Made by a program: the position numbers and the translations under genes. 64,000 bases of DNA from Psychrobacter aestuarii (GTDB lineage Bacteria; Pseudomonadota; Gammaproteobacteria; Pseudomonadales; Moraxellaceae), in assembly GCF_904846035.1 (NCBI RefSeq), contig NZ_CAJGYT010000001.1, forward strand, positions 1,426,001-1,490,000, written 5' to 3'. The notes under the pieces were generated by a model, which saw only the letters and a list, made by a program, of their open reading frames with translations, did not search any database and was not told where the DNA came from. Below, piece by piece: positions 32,210-41,036 of this stretch. Each line of letters begins with the position of its first letter. The first letter of the stretch is position 1.

Positions 32210-33931
32210 ATGATGATTATGGAAACTAAATATAACACTTTAGAGCTTAAGACAATTAACGAGCTTCGAGATTACAGTTTTATGATACCAGCCTATCAAA
32301 GAGGGTATAGATGGACTGAAACAGAAGTATTAGAACTATTGAATGATATTGATAGCTTCATACCTCGGCCTATTGATTCTGATCCTGATAGTAATACTTG
32401 GTATTGTTTACAACCTATAGTAATAAAAAAATCTTGTGATGATTCTTTTGAGGTCATAGATGGACAACAGAGACTAACTACAATTTATTTAATACTTTAT
32501 TATTTGAACCAAGATTTTAAAGAAAGCAAAAGAGATAAAATCTTCGACTTAAATTATGAAACCAGACCAAACTCTGGTTACTTCTTAAAAAATTTAGAAG
32601 ACAATCAGAAAGTAAAAGAGGATAATATAGACTTCTATTATATATCTAAAGCCTATATAGCTATTTCGAAGTGGTTTGAAGATAAGTCTGAAACTCATAT
32701 TTTTGATCAATTTAAATTTCGCTCTAAATTTAAATTTGAGTCTAAAGTTATTTGGTATGAAAGTATAGAGAACGATTCTATCTCGATATTTTCTCGTATT
32801 AACATAGGTAAAATACCACTTACTAACTCGGAATTAATAAAAGCATTGTTCTTAAATAGTTCTAATTTTATAGAACAAGACAATAAATTAAAACTCCGCC
32901 AATTAGAAATAGCAAATGAATGGGATAGAATTGAAAATTCGCTACAAGATGATAGATTCTGGTATTTCCTGAACAAGGAAGCTAAATTCATTAATCGTAT
33001 AGAATTTATTTTTGACTTGATGAATGAAAACATTGATCCTAATGATAACCTTGCTACATTTAGGTTTTTTAATGGTAAATTCAAATCATCAGATAATGAG
33101 GCTTTATCCAAAAACTGGCATGAAATTAAAGACTATTATAATAGATTCTATGAATGGTTTAATGAAAGAAATCTATACCATAAAATTGGCTATTTGATAT
33201 CTGTTAATATAGTAAGTATTAAGGAGTTATATAAAGAATCTACAAATATGAAAAAATCAGATTTTGAAAGTTACTTAGACCAAAAGATAAAGCTTAGTTT
33301 AAAGAATATAACAATAACAGACTTAGAATATAGTGATATAAAAAATGTTAGAAAAGTCTTACTTTTATATAACATTATAACTATGCTTTCTAGCGATACA
33401 GACAATTCATACTTTCCCTTTAATTTATATGAAAATCAGAAATGGGATATTGAACACATAACCTCAATTAAAACTAAAATACCAGACGATAAAAATAAAC
33501 AACAATGGTTACAAGATGCGAAGATTTTTATAGATGTAGAAATACTAGATCCTGAAAGTGGTTTAATAGATAGAATTGACAGCTGGGATAATAATGATAC
33601 AGAAGGTTTTAATGTACTATTTGAAGAAATAAATGATCATTTTAACTCTAAGATAAATCTAGACGATGACATAGACAGCTTATTTAACTTAACTCTTTTA
33701 GACTCTACTACTAATAGAAGTTATAAAAATGCTGTTTTTCCAATTAAAAGAAAAACCATTATCGATAGAGACAAAAAAGGTATTTTTATACCTATTTGTA
33801 CAAAAAACTTATTTCTTAAATATTTTAGTTCTTATCCTCCAAAAATATCTTTTTGGACTGATGAAGATAAAGACAACTATGAAAAAGATTTAATTAAAAC
33901 TTTAGAAGAATTTAACTATATTAAGAGTTGA
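32210..33931 (+). CDS. DUF262-DUF1524 protein, GmrSD-like restriction/defence candidate
   Basis: A 573-residue protein from ATG 32210; GTG 32204 or ATG 32219 are also possible, as no clear Shine-Dalgarno is present. The N-terminal DUF262 domain shows MIPAYQRGYRW (about 25-35), EVIDGQQRLTTIYLI (about 84-98) and FSRINIGKIPLTNSELIKA (about 195-215), the NTPase-type signature set. The C-terminus has WDIEHITSIK (about 415-424) and LFNLTLLDSTTNRSYKN, the DUF1524 HNH-nuclease pattern. This is the GmrSD architecture, which cuts phage DNA carrying modified bases. GC is far below that of neighbours. The stop is 2 bases from the start of a second DUF262 gene, so the two are presumably co-expressed. Confidence 0.85.
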   Translation: MMIMETKYNTLELKTINELRDYSFMIPAYQRGYRWTETEVLELLNDIDSFIPRPIDSDPDSNTWYCLQPIVIKKSCDDSFEVIDGQQRLTTIYLILYYLNQDFKESKRDKIFDLNYETRPNSGYFLKNLEDNQKVKEDNIDFYYISKAYIAISKWFEDKSETHIFDQFKFRSKFKFESKVIWYESIENDSISIFSRINIGKIPLTNSELIKALFLNSSNFIEQDNKLKLRQLEIANEWDRIENSLQDDRFWYFLNKEAKFINRIEFIFDLMNENIDPNDNLATFRFFNGKFKSSDNEALSKNWHEIKDYYNRFYEWFNERNLYHKIGYLISVNIVSIKELYKESTNMKKSDFESYLDQKIKLSLKNITITDLEYSDIKNVRKVLLLYNIITMLSSDTDNSYFPFNLYENQKWDIEHITSIKTKIPDDKNKQQWLQDAKIFIDVEILDPESGLIDRIDSWDNNDTEGFNVLFEEINDHFNSKINLDDDIDSLFNLTLLDSTTNRSYKNAVFPIKRKTIIDRDKKGIFIPICTKNLFLKYFSSYPPKISFWTDEDKDNYEKDLIKTLEEFNYIKS

Positions 33932-33933
33932 CT

Positions 33934-35946
33934 ATGGAAAATGAAAGCAAATATCAAGGCGAATTATTGACTTTTTATCAATTACTTGAAAAATATCCAA
34001 TTGAAGTGCCTATTATTCAGAGAGATTATGCTCAAGGTCGAGATAACCAAAAAAAAGTAAGAACTAAGTTCCTTAAAGCTCTCCATGATAGTTTGTCTAA
34101 AAACGAAGTTCTTATGTTAGATTTTATATATGGAAGTATAGATGATAATAACTTCCAACCTTTAGATGGACAACAGCGCTTAACCACACTTTTTCTACTT
34201 CATTGCTATGTATGCATGGTAGATAAAGTTCCTTATAACGAATATAATTTACTTAAAAATTTCTCTTATGAAACACGTATGACTTCGCGCGATTTTTGTA
34301 GAGAACTAGTAGATAACTTGAGTAACTTCTATGACTTAGAATCTAAAATAGGTACTTCACCTGATCCAAAAATTTTTAGTACGATGATCAAAGACTCGTC
34401 TTGGTTTTTCTTATCATGGAAAAGTGATCCTACCATTAGTGCCATGCTAAATACGCTTGATGATATTCATCAAAATTTTAATGATATAGAAGATATATGG
34501 AATAAGTTAACCAAAGATAACATTATTAAATTTTACTATATTGAACTTGAAAACTTAGGTTTAACAGATGATTTATATATTAAAATGAATGCTAGAGGTA
34601 AACTTTTAACTACTTTCGAGAACCTAAAAGCTGGTATAGAAAAAAAAGTTTTTGATAATAAATGGGAAGACAATATACATATTGAAGATACTTTTAAGGT
34701 CAAAATCGATACAAAATGGACTGATTTTTTTTGGAGTAACTTTAGAGTAAATACATCAACAGATGAATCCTTTGTACGGTTTATAGCTTTCGTAACTATG
34801 GTTGATTCAGCTTTTAGTGAGAAATCTGATAGTAATAGTGATTTAATTAGATTCCTGCAAGACAATTCGCATAATATTACTATTGAACGTTTGGATTTAT
34901 TAGTCTTTAAAAGATTGATTAATTATTTTGATTTGTTAGCTGATAATTATCCTGAATTTTTAGAAAAAAATATTAATTTGCAACTTTTTGAACATCAACC
35001 AGAAGTTAACTTGCTTCATGAAGTTTTAACTAATACATCCGAAGCCTCTTATACTCAGAAAGTACTATTATTTGCTCAAATAAAGTATTTTGAGAACTTA
35101 AATGAGAGCAAAAAATTTGATTCTGAATTATATAATAACTGGATGAGAGTAATTAGAAATATTATTGCTTTTGGTAATATTGAAGCAACAGGTAATAGGA
35201 ATAGTATAATTCGAAGCCCTCAAGCGTTCACAGGGGTTCTGAATTTGATATCCGACTTATCTGAAGGTAGCTCTAATATCTACGTCTTTTTAGCTGATCA
35301 TTCTAATCATATTGCCTCGAGGTTCTCTGATTCACAGATTAAAGAGGAAAGAGCTAAAGCACATCTCATACTAGAAGACCCTACTAGAAAAAATTTTATT
35401 CATAAGCTAGAAGATACTGATACTCTACGTGGTCGTCTAGGTTTTATTTTTGATTGTATAGAATACGAAGCGGACTTTAATAACTTTGATGATGAAAATT
35501 TTTCTGATATATCAGCAATTTTTCTTAAATATTTGAGCGAAAGAAGTTGTTTGACTAATGACCTAAGAAGAGCCTTACTAACTATTGAGGTTGACTCAAG
35601 CTATAATTTTTATGATTATTGGCAGTCCTATTGGTACCTTGAAGGAATGAATAAGCGCAAATTAATAGATAATTATAGAGAAATTGAGTACTTACTTAAT
35701 TATGGTTACGCTGAATTTTTCAAAAAGTTGATCTATCAGCTTAAGACCATGGACATGCAAGAGATCGCCATCGAATTCGATAAACCTGAAGGATTTCCTA
35801 ATTGGAAGTATAGACTAATTAAAGAAAGAAAGTTGCTAGACGATGCTAAATCTAACTATATTGCCATAGCTGAAGATAATAGTTTTTGTTACTTACTCAA
35901 AAGCATTCGTCCTCGTAATCTTGAGGGCAGTACAAAGGTTGTTTAG
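33934..35946 (+). CDS. Second DUF262 protein, paired with the GmrSD-like gene
   Basis: A 670-residue protein with DUF262 motifs VPIIQRDYAQGR (about 24-35), PLDGQQRLTTLFLL (about 77-90) and YIKMNARGKLLTTFENLKAG (about 215-234). Unlike its partner it shows no DUF1524 EH motif. The remaining 430 residues, helical and rich in Asn, Asp, Lys and Tyr, match nothing I recognise. It is AT-rich like the first gene. Start at ATG 33934 with AAGAG 7 bases upstream inside the previous gene; a TTG at 33928 is less likely. It is probably a partner or sensor subunit of a two-gene defence module; this is inference from the pairing. Confidence 0.8.
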   Translation: MENESKYQGELLTFYQLLEKYPIEVPIIQRDYAQGRDNQKKVRTKFLKALHDSLSKNEVLMLDFIYGSIDDNNFQPLDGQQRLTTLFLLHCYVCMVDKVPYNEYNLLKNFSYETRMTSRDFCRELVDNLSNFYDLESKIGTSPDPKIFSTMIKDSSWFFLSWKSDPTISAMLNTLDDIHQNFNDIEDIWNKLTKDNIIKFYYIELENLGLTDDLYIKMNARGKLLTTFENLKAGIEKKVFDNKWEDNIHIEDTFKVKIDTKWTDFFWSNFRVNTSTDESFVRFIAFVTMVDSAFSEKSDSNSDLIRFLQDNSHNITIERLDLLVFKRLINYFDLLADNYPEFLEKNINLQLFEHQPEVNLLHEVLTNTSEASYTQKVLLFAQIKYFENLNESKKFDSELYNNWMRVIRNIIAFGNIEATGNRNSIIRSPQAFTGVLNLISDLSEGSSNIYVFLADHSNHIASRFSDSQIKEERAKAHLILEDPTRKNFIHKLEDTDTLRGRLGFIFDCIEYEADFNNFDDENFSDISAIFLKYLSERSCLTNDLRRALLTIEVDSSYNFYDYWQSYWYLEGMNKRKLIDNYREIEYLLNYGYAEFFKKLIYQLKTMDMQEIAIEFDKPEGFPNWKYRLIKERKLLDDAKSNYIAIAEDNSFCYLLKSIRPRNLEGSTKVV

Positions 35947-36146
35947 ATAATGAATTTATAGCTATTCGCTGAATTTACTTCTTTAAATGCCATTATTACT
36001 TAATAGACTTTTGACTAACTAACGATAGTTGACTAGAGAGCGGTTTAACCTTAACAACAGGGAATGTACTTATATAACTATTATCTTGAGTAGCTTATAG
36101 TCCAGTCTAAATAAAAGAGATACAGGACAATAAATTCATTTGATTC

Positions 36147-36203
36147 AACGCTATTTTTTTGCTTGCTGTGGCTACGTCTCTAGAGGCTGCGAAAAATAGC
36201 GTT
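36147..36203. repeat. 57-base inverted-repeat element
   Basis: Arms AACGCTATTTTT (36147-36158) and AAAAATAGCGTT (36192-36203) are perfectly complementary and enclose about 33 bases containing GCTTGCTGTGGCTACG. The form is that of a small palindromic or MITE-like genomic repeat. No other copy is seen in the window. Confidence 0.5.
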
Positions 36204-36222
36204 TAATCTCATCGTATCGATT

Positions 36223-36233
36223 TTATAGTGAAC
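36223..36233 (+). repeat. 11-base direct repeat, right copy
   Basis: TTATAGTGAAC, identical to 32058-32068 at the other end of the AT-rich segment. Confidence 0.35.
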
Positions 36234-36245
36234 TGACTATATATA

Positions 36246-36274
36246 AAACGCCCGCTACCCACGCGGGTGTTTTC
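36246..36274 (+). terminator. Probable terminator downstream of the DUF262 pair
   Basis: Stem CGCCCGC / GCGGGTG (36249-36255 and 36263-36269) with A and T flanks and a T-rich tail. It is 300 bases past the last stop codon, so it may mark the old edge of the flanking chromosome rather than belong to the insert. Confidence 0.6.
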
Positions 36275-36376
36275 ATTTTCCAACGCCTCCTAAACCACCC
36301 CTCCCCTCATCCCCACCTTTTGCTATACTAGCCACACCCTATCAACCGCAAAACTTCTTACACTCACGGTAGTCTT

Positions 36377-37699
36377 ATGAATTTTTCAAAATTTGGTCAA
36401 CAATTTACAGAGCAAACGGGTATCTCACAGTTGATGGACGACTTGGGCGACGCGCTCAAGAGCGATCAGCCTGTCAATATGCTGGGCGGGGGCAATCCTG
36501 CGCGTATTGAGGCGATTAATGAGGTGTTTTTGCGTACCTATCAGGCGCTTGGGGACGATGGCGCGGATGGCAATGGGCTTGCCAGCACGGCGCTTAGCAG
36601 CATGAGCAACTACTCAAACCCGCAAGGGGACGCAGGCTTTATTGATGCGCTGGTTGGGTTTTTTAACCGTCATTATGACTGGCAGCTGACCCGCGAGAAT
36701 ATCGCGTTGACCAATGGTTCACAAAACGCGTTTTTTTACTTGTTTAACCTGTTTGGCGGCGAGTTCGTGCAAGATGGTGAGACGGTACACAAATCGATTT
36801 TGCTGCCGCTTGCGCCTGAATATATCGGCTATAGCGATGTGCATGTCGATGGTCAGCACTTTTTGTCCGTGCCGCCGCACATTGAAGACGTGACGCACGA
36901 GGGTGAGACGGGCTTTTTTAAATACCGTGTGGACTTTGAGGCGCTAGAGAACTTGCCTGCGCTAAAAGAAGGACGCATCGGCGCGATTTGCTGCTCGCGC
37001 CCGACCAACCCGACAGGCAATGTGTTGACTGATGACGAGATGGCGCATTTGAGCGAGCTTGCGGCGCGTTATGAAGTGCCGCTGATTATTGATAATGCGT
37101 ACGGCATGCCGTTCCCGAACATCATCTATTCGGACGTGACGCTGAACTGGAATGACAATACCATCTTGTGCTTTAGCCTCTCAAAAATCGGGCTGCCTGG
37201 GGTGCGTACGGGCATCATCGTCGCAGCGCCAAAAGTGATTGAGACCATCAGCGCGATGAATGCGGTGGTCAACCTATCGCCCACGCGCTTTGGCGCGGCA
37301 ATCGCCACGCCGCTGGTGAAAGACGACACCATCAAAGACTTGTCAGACAATGAGATTAAGCCGTTTTATAAAAATCAGGCACGCCTTGCCGTTGCCAATC
37401 TAAAAGCGGAGCTGGGCGACTATCCCTTGGTGATTCATAAGCCTGAAGGCGCGATTTTCTTATGGCTCTGGTTTAAGGACTTGCCGATTACCACCCTTGA
37501 GCTGTATCAGCGCCTAAAGGCAAATGGCACGCTGATTGTGCCGAGTGAATACTTTTTCCCGGGTATTGATGTCAGCGACTTCCAGCACGCGCATGAGTGC
37601 ATCCGTATGAGCATCGCGGCGGACGAGGCGACTTTGATTGCGGGTATTAAAGGCATCGGCGAGGTGGTGCGTGCGGTGTATGATGACGCGGCAAAATAG
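36377..37699 (+). CDS. avtA: Valine--pyruvate transaminase
   Basis: PLP-dependent fold-type I aminotransferase (440 residues) interconverting valine/2-oxoisovalerate and alanine/pyruvate. It has the AvtA-specific start NFSKFGQQFTEQTGISQLMDDLG and an LGGGNPA block. The PLP lysine is in CFSLSKIGLPGVRTG (about 265-280), and the cofactor segment NPTGNVLTDDE is present. Length is normal. It is the first core gene after the accessory segment and is followed by its own terminator. Confidence 0.94.
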   Translation: MNFSKFGQQFTEQTGISQLMDDLGDALKSDQPVNMLGGGNPARIEAINEVFLRTYQALGDDGADGNGLASTALSSMSNYSNPQGDAGFIDALVGFFNRHYDWQLTRENIALTNGSQNAFFYLFNLFGGEFVQDGETVHKSILLPLAPEYIGYSDVHVDGQHFLSVPPHIEDVTHEGETGFFKYRVDFEALENLPALKEGRIGAICCSRPTNPTGNVLTDDEMAHLSELAARYEVPLIIDNAYGMPFPNIIYSDVTLNWNDNTILCFSLSKIGLPGVRTGIIVAAPKVIETISAMNAVVNLSPTRFGAAIATPLVKDDTIKDLSDNEIKPFYKNQARLAVANLKAELGDYPLVIHKPEGAIFLWLWFKDLPITTLELYQRLKANGTLIVPSEYFFPGIDVSDFQHAHECIRMSIAADEATLIAGIKGIGEVVRAVYDDAAK

Positions 37700-37715
37700 A
37701 TAATTCATAGGCAAT

Positions 37716-37745
37716 AAAAAGGGCGCTATCAAGTGCCCTTTTTTT
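37716..37745 (+). terminator. Terminator of avtA
   Basis: Perfect stem AAAAAGGGC (37716-37724) and GCCCTTTTT (37735-37743) with a 10-base loop and T run. It lies between avtA and a convergent gene. Confidence 0.88.
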
Positions 37746-37775
37746 GTGCTGCTCGTTCTCTATGAATGAGACCCG

Positions 37776-38144
37776 TTAACGGTAGCGGCGCGGCGTTTGT
37801 AACAACGTCGTCCATCTGCCAAGCGCATACAGCGCATACGGCCAAAAGCAGGTATTGATAATGTCATGAATGCTGTCGCCAAAACGCATCTCAAGACCAA
37901 AATCCACCTGCTGACGTAAGTCCAAATATTCACCGATGAGCGTGACCACGGTGACGCCTGCCAGCGCAAGCAATGCCGCTTTATAGTGCGGTAAAAAACG
38001 GCGGAGCAGCCACATCAGCGCCACGTACACCATGATGCCAATATAAATGTGTAAGGCATCACGCTCTAAACCAGTCATATCAACGATATTGGTTTTTAGA
38101 ATATAAAACTCTAAGGGCACAGTCGAGCAACTCCAAACAAGCAT
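37776..38144 (-). CDS. Small integral membrane hypothetical protein
   Basis: A 122-residue protein with three hydrophobic segments (about 32-50, 57-75 and 95-112) in a basic background. It may be distantly VanZ-like, but no family is certain. The pattern FYILKTNIVDMTGLERDALHIY before the first helix looks like genuine protein, which favours the upstream ATG at 38144. An internal ATG at 38078 is the alternative. No clear Shine-Dalgarno exists for either. It is convergent with avtA. Upstream, 38145-38259 holds nothing recognisable. Confidence 0.6.
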   Translation of the reverse strand: MLVWSCSTVPLEFYILKTNIVDMTGLERDALHIYIGIMVYVALMWLLRRFLPHYKAALLALAGVTVVTLIGEYLDLRQQVDFGLEMRFGDSIHDIINTCFWPYALYALGRWTTLLQTPRRYR

Positions 38145-38259
38145 CTATGCGGACGCGTATCCGCTGATGACAATAATGACTGCCTGCACCATACGCGCTT
38201 TATCTTACCCAAGCACGGATGCTTGGTACAGCAATGGTAAGTCAGTTGCAGCAGGTGTG

Positions 38260-38904
38260 TTAAATGTCCCACTCAACAAAGTTTTTGAGCAGTTGCAAGC
38301 CTGCGGTATGGCTCTTTTCGGGGTGGAACTGGGTGGCGAACAGATTGTCTTTTAATACACTTGCGCAAAATGGCTGCCCATAGTCGCACACCGCCGCGAC
38401 AATGCTGCTGTCCTCAGGCGCACAATAATAGCTGTGTACAAAGTAAAAATGACTGTTGTCCTCAATGTTTTGCCATAGCGGGTGCGCGCTGTCCATCTCG
38501 CTCACGGTATTCCAGCCGATGTGTGGGACTTTAATCGTATCCCCTGCCGCATCGCGCCATGTCGGGTCAAAGGCTAACACCTCACCGCCCAAGATATCGA
38601 GGCACGGTGTGCCGCCATTTTCTGCCGAGCTGGCAAACAGTGCCTGCATACCCACACAGATGGCGAGTACAGGCTTATTAAACACCGCGTCTTTTACCAC
38701 CGCATCAATGCCCGCCTCGCGCATGCCCGCCATACAGTCACGCATCGCGCCGACCCCTGGAAAGACGATTTTATCCGCGGCGGCGACCACTTTTGGGTCG
38801 TTGGTCACAGATACTTCTGCGCCCACGACGCTTAGCGCCTTACCGACTGAGTGCAGGTTGCCCATGCCATAATCGAGTACCGCGACTTTGACCGTTTGAG
38901 CCAT
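38260..38904 (-). CDS. hisH: Imidazole glycerol phosphate synthase, glutamine amidotransferase subunit
   Basis: HisH hydrolyses glutamine and channels ammonia to HisF, which makes IGP and AICAR. The 214 residues form a class I amidotransferase with [10 protein letters not shown] at the start, the nucleophile Cys83 in AICVGMQ and the His-Glu pair in TQFHPEKS near 192-200. The start codon overlaps the hisB stop by one base, so translation is coupled. hisF is not in the window. Confidence 0.96.
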   Translation of the reverse strand: MAQTVKVAVLDYGMGNLHSVGKALSVVGAEVSVTNDPKVVAAADKIVFPGVGAMRDCMAGMREAGIDAVVKDAVFNKPVLAICVGMQALFASSAENGGTPCLDILGGEVLAFDPTWRDAAGDTIKVPHIGWNTVSEMDSAHPLWQNIEDNSHFYFVHSYYCAPEDSSIVAAVCDYGQPFCASVLKDNLFATQFHPEKSHTAGLQLLKNFVEWDI

Positions 38905-39566
38905 TAGAGCGCCTCCTTGGTCGATGGCAAGGTGTTCAGCGCACGCTCATCGTATTCGCACGCCATACGCAGGGCGCGGGCAAAGGCTTTAAAGATACTC
39001 TCAATCTGGTGATGGCTGTTTTTGCCCTTTAGGTTGTCCAGATGCACGGTCATCCACGCATGATTGACAAAGCCATAAAAGAATTCGCTAAACAAATCGA
39101 CATCAAAGCTGCCGACGTGCGAGCGGGTAAACGGAATGTCCATGTGTAGTCCTGGACGCCCTGAAATATCGACTACCGCGCGTGACAGTGACTCATCAAG
39201 CGGCGCATAATAGTGCCCGTAGCGGCGAATGCCTTTTTTATCGCCGAGCGCTTTGGCAAATGCCTGTCCGATGGTGATGCCCGTGTCTTCCACACTGTGA
39301 TGGTCGTCAATATGCACATCGCCTGTACATTTGACATCAAGGTCAAACAGACCGTGGCGCTTGATTTGGTCGAGCATATGGTCCAAAAACGGCACGCCCG
39401 TATCAATCACCCCTTGACCTGTGCCGTCAAGATTGACCGTACAGCTGATTTGCGTCTCTGCGGTATCGCGGGCAACGGTGGCGACACGCGCCGCACGACC
39501 GTGTTGGTGGGCTGGCGTGGTAGCTTGGGGCGTTTGGGTAGAAGAAGCAGGGGTATTGGCTGTCAT
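38904..39566 (-). CDS. hisB: Imidazoleglycerol-phosphate dehydratase
   Basis: HisB dehydrates IGP to imidazole acetol phosphate. The 220-residue monofunctional form has the metal-binding repeats [22 protein letters not shown] and [17 protein letters not shown]. About 30 N-terminal residues, rich in Thr, Pro and Ala, precede the conserved region starting at [10 protein letters not shown]. The true start could be slightly downstream, but no better ATG exists. It forms an operon with hisH. Confidence 0.95.
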   Translation of the reverse strand: MTANTPASSTQTPQATTPAHQHGRAARVATVARDTAETQISCTVNLDGTGQGVIDTGVPFLDHMLDQIKRHGLFDLDVKCTGDVHIDDHHSVEDTGITIGQAFAKALGDKKGIRRYGHYYAPLDESLSRAVVDISGRPGLHMDIPFTRSHVGSFDVDLFSEFFYGFVNHAWMTVHLDNLKGKNSHHQIESIFKAFARALRMACEYDERALNTLPSTKEAL

Positions 39567-39735
39567 AGCGACCTTCTATAGCTAAAATGGCGAAAAATAA
39601 ATGTCATTCATCATAGCAAACCCCAACGCCGACCGCCACGCTACGCGCGTAACTGAGGCGCAAATTTGCGCAATTCTGCTAAAATAGCCCTGCCCTGTTT
39701 TTTTGACCTTGTGTTTTCTGTCCTTAGGAGCTGTC

Positions 39736-40152
39736 ATGCCATTAGAAGCGCGCCCCATCACCCGCCTAGATGCGCCCATCATCAAAAAGCCCAGCAGCCC
39801 CAATGAGCTGCACACCCGCTTACAAGCGCTCTACCAGCACAGCCACCCTGACGCGCCTGAGGCGTTAGATGTCATTGCTACGAGCTTTCATCGCGGTGGC
39901 TGTTTGTATGTCGGGATGTTTAATGACAAGCCCATCGCGGCGCTCGCCTGCTTTAATGACGGGCAGACCGATGCCAAGCGCTTGCAATATTTAAGCGTGC
40001 ATCCGCAAAATGAAAATCGCGGTATCGAGGGCAAACTCATTAAAATGGTTTATGACGCCGAAGTGCGCCGTGGTACACGCGAGTTCATCCCCGCCGAGCC
40101 ATTGATTCACCAAATCATGAGTGAATACGATTTGCTGCGCGTAAAGAGCTAA
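39736..40152 (+). CDS. GNAT-fold acetyltransferase-like protein, possibly PanM/PanZ-like
   Basis: A 138-residue protein with a GNAT core: CLYVGMFNDKPIAALACF (strands 2-3), LQYLSVHPQNENRGIEGKLIKMV (strand 4 and the acetyl-CoA loop, with NRGIEG in place of the usual R/QxxGxG) and a short C-terminal half. Size and layout recall PanM, which activates maturation of aspartate decarboxylase PanD when acetyl-CoA binds. That identity is tentative. Start at 39736 with TTAGGAG 5 bases upstream; the 39703 start is unsupported. Confidence 0.65.
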   Translation: MPLEARPITRLDAPIIKKPSSPNELHTRLQALYQHSHPDAPEALDVIATSFHRGGCLYVGMFNDKPIAALACFNDGQTDAKRLQYLSVHPQNENRGIEGKLIKMVYDAEVRRGTREFIPAEPLIHQIMSEYDLLRVKS

Positions 40153-40263
40153 GTCGTCCAAAATGGCGCAAAAACCAACTATTTTGACCTTTTTATAAAA
40201 AGTCTGGCAAAAAGGGTTGACACAGGCGCGGATATTTAGTTTAATAGCGACCTCAACGAAGAC

Positions 40264-40339
40264 GGCTCGATAGCTCAGTCGGTAGAGCAACGGATTGAAA
40301 ATCCGTGTGTCGGCAGTTCGATCCTGCCTCGAGCCACCA
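40264..40339 (+). tRNA. tRNA-Phe (anticodon GAA)
   Basis: 76 bases with encoded CCA. The acceptor stem GGCTCGA/TCGAGCC, the anticodon arm ACGGA-TTGAAAA-TCCGT (anticodon at 40297-40299) and the T arm TTCGATC are all intact. A strong terminator follows directly, so it is a single-gene unit. Confidence 0.97.
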
Positions 40340-40357
40340 TTCGTTAACAGATATGAA

Positions 40358-40392
40358 AAAACCCCAAATGCTTCGGTATTTGGGGTTTTTTT
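40358..40392 (+). terminator. Terminator of tRNA-Phe
   Basis: Long perfect stem AACCCCAAAT / ATTTGGGGTT with a GCTTCGGT loop (UUCG-type) and a T run. Confidence 0.93.
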
Positions 40393-40525
40393 ATGCGTGT
40401 TGGTTTTGCCTTTGCTACATCGCTTTTCGGCGGTAACGTATTTTGCACACAGTCGGCACAGAGTTGGGGTGTTTTTTATTATCCGCGCCTCGCTATACTG
40501 GGCTATCTGTCACAAGGATACACTC

Positions 40526-41026
40526 ATGCGCGAATTTGATTACGATCTGGATTATAAAAACCTCGACCTGCGCGCGCAGCCTGAGCTGTATCGTGTCGGA
40601 CGCGGTGAGCAGGGCGTGTTGTTGGTCGAGCCGTACAAGTCAGAAATCTTGCCGCATTGGCGCTTTGCCACACCTGATGTCGCACAAGAGAGCAGCGATG
40701 TTATTTATCAGATGTTTTTGGATTATTTGGCCGATGATGATTTTGTCGGCGCGGATATGGCGCGTAAGTTTTTGCAGATGGGCTACACCCGCGCCCGCCG
40801 CTATGCCAATCATAAAGGCGGCAAAAAGTACAAGGGCGCAGTGCCTGACGATAAAAAAGGACAAAGCGGCGCACATGGACGCGAAGAGCTGCCACGTCAA
40901 GAGGAAGACCCCATCAAAGCCGAATCGGCACGCATCTTTAAGGAAAAATGGGACAAGTGCCGCGAAAACCAAACCTATTTAGACATGAAAGATACGCACC
41001 GCGAGCGTTATAAAGACGATGGATAA
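40526..41026 (+). CDS. DUF4385 family protein
   Basis: A 166-residue soluble protein with the DUF4385 signature FDYDLDYKNLDLRAQPELYRVGRGEQGVLLVEPYKSEILPHWRF, listed here by its key blocks ELYRVGRGEQGVL (about 19-31) and PYKSEILPHWRF (about 35-46). A lysine-rich, charged C-terminal half follows. The function of the family is unknown; it is found in bacteria and some phages and eukaryotes. Start at ATG 40526 with ACAAGGA about 8 bases before it. The longer frame from 40295 runs through tRNA-Phe and is not real. Confidence 0.85.
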   Translation: MREFDYDLDYKNLDLRAQPELYRVGRGEQGVLLVEPYKSEILPHWRFATPDVAQESSDVIYQMFLDYLADDDFVGADMARKFLQMGYTRARRYANHKGGKKYKGAVPDDKKGQSGAHGREELPRQEEDPIKAESARIFKEKWDKCRENQTYLDMKDTHRERYKDDG

Positions 41027-41036
41027 GCGCGGTTTG

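Larger units (their letters stand above)
35947..36376. other. Right junction region between the DUF262 pair and avtA
   Basis: 430 bases without a gene. It contains an inverted repeat at 36147-36203, the second TTATAGTGAAC copy at 36223-36233, and a GC-rich hairpin at 36246-36274. Composition returns to the genome norm after about 36280. The avtA promoter must lie in the last 100 bases. Confidence 0.55.

Noticed and set aside
32204-35946. Prophage or integrative element
   Set aside because: No integrase, transposase, tRNA junction or phage structural gene is present. Only the two DUF262 genes are unusual.
40295-40525. A longer N-terminus for the DUF4385 protein starting within tRNA-Phe
   Set aside because: It runs through the tRNA and its terminator. 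The family start and a ribosome site are at 40526.
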